Shown here one piece after another: positions 63,666 to 64,000 of a stretch of DNA of 64,000 nucleotides. Both the position numbers and the translations under genes were made by a program. The notes beneath the pieces were generated by a model. That model worked only from the letters and a program-made list of their open reading frames with translations, was not told the origin of the DNA and searched no databases. Source of the DNA: Terriglobia bacterium (GTDB taxonomy: Bacteria; Acidobacteriota; Terriglobia; Terriglobales; Acidobacteriaceae); NCBI GenBank assembly GCA_020073185.1, contig JAIQFT010000023.1:1-64000 (forward strand). The letters run 5' to 3'. The first letter of the stretch is position 1; each line of letters begins with the position of its first letter.

Positions 63666-63901
63666 GTCGACCTTTCTCCTTTGCGCTACGTTACGTTACG
63701 GCGCAACGCCGCCCATGATAACAGCGCGCACAGCATCGGTGGATGGTAACGGGTTGCGAAGGAGATGATCTACTCGCCGTCAGCACGCGTCAGGCAGGCG
63801 ACGGCCATGTAGCGGATGCCCGCGGCCAACAGTCAGGGCGGCGATGAAAGGCCGACGTTCCCCAGATGGGCGGATCCGAACGGCGCGAGCGCAAAAGGGG
63901 G

Positions 63902-64000
63902 TCAGAGACGGACTTGACTGGTGAAACCCTGGTCTAGCGTGGTGAATCGAAAATGTGTTTCCCGATTCTTGAGGCGCGTTGCGTAGTGGAAGAGATCGCC
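63902..64000 (-). CDS. 3' end of an unknown gene, cut by window edge
   Basis: The minus-strand frame open at the right edge ends at TGA 63902 and encodes GDLFHYATRLKNRETHFRFT then TLDQGFTSQVRL. It has good protein character (alternating polar and aromatic residues) and no frame problem, but 32 residues are too few to name a family. Confidence 0.4.
   Translation of the reverse strand, partial: GDLFHYATRLKNRETHFRFTTLDQGFTSQVRL

Overview
The window reads as a chromosome segment of a free-living, Gram-negative, GC-rich bacterium, most probably an acidobacterium (Acidobacteriota, Terriglobia/Koribacter-like). This is inference from gene content and small acidobacterial-looking exported proteins; no rRNA or tRNA gene is present to confirm it. 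Supporting points are a type IV pilus system with a secretin, futalosine-pathway menaquinone genes (mqnC, mqnD), a DUF1501/DUF1800 pair, and many regulators of the c-di-GMP type (two PilZ proteins, one HD-GYP protein).

Layout. 1-8.1 kb: the first 17 codons of an IS630-type transposase cut by the window edge, a PilZ protein, a DppB-type permease, a CorC-like membrane protein, an HlyD adaptor, a TGSG-repeat exported protein, an S-adenosylmethionine hydrolase and a TPR protein. 8.1-15.5 kb: pilB-pilT-pilC-pilS-pilR (minus strand) behind a good sigma-70 promoter. 15.8-23.6 kb: two small unknowns, an OpgC-like acyltransferase, secA, an MFS exporter and fabI. 23.6-31.1 kb: tsaE, bifunctional nnr, a TrkA-gated ion channel, two APC amino-acid permeases and a membrane protein. 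31.3-35.1 kb: M24 peptidase-accB-accC-thiE. 35.3-41.2 kb: HTH gene-pilM-pilN-pilO-pilP-pilQ. 41.8-54.6 kb: exported proteins, a DppC-type permease, DUF1501/DUF1800, a frameshifted VWA protein, HD-GYP, HAD, a frameshifted M49-like peptidase, PilZ, mqnD and bioY. 54.7-59.1 kb: an M24 peptidase whose 5' end is built from repeats, followed by a graveyard of mobile DNA (IS200/IS605 fragment, broken IS110/IS1111-type element with a structured non-coding flank, degraded nucleotidyltransferase). 59.3-64 kb: a small exported protein, a family-2 glycosyltransferase, MazEF-like toxin/antitoxin, mqnC, a ComEA-like protein and the tail of an unknown gene.

How genes work together: the two pil clusters give the motor (PilB, PilT, PilC), the alignment complex and secretin (PilM-N-O-P-Q) and the two-component control (PilS/PilR); PilZ and HD-GYP proteins suggest c-di-GMP control of surface behaviour. 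accB/accC and fabI serve fatty-acid synthesis, mqnC/mqnD serve menaquinone synthesis, and bioY may supply the biotin used by AccB.

The most unusual signal is not a gene. At least a dozen intergenic gaps hold degenerate tandem repeats with a period of 7 (sometimes 8 or 6) bases. In most of them the repeat occurs as an inverted pair: a block of units, a short unique spacer, then the reverse complement of the same units. Each gap has its own unit, yet the two arms within a gap match each other. Three further palindromic repeat families (about 42, 90 and 44 bp) occur in the same DNA, two of them running into coding sequence.
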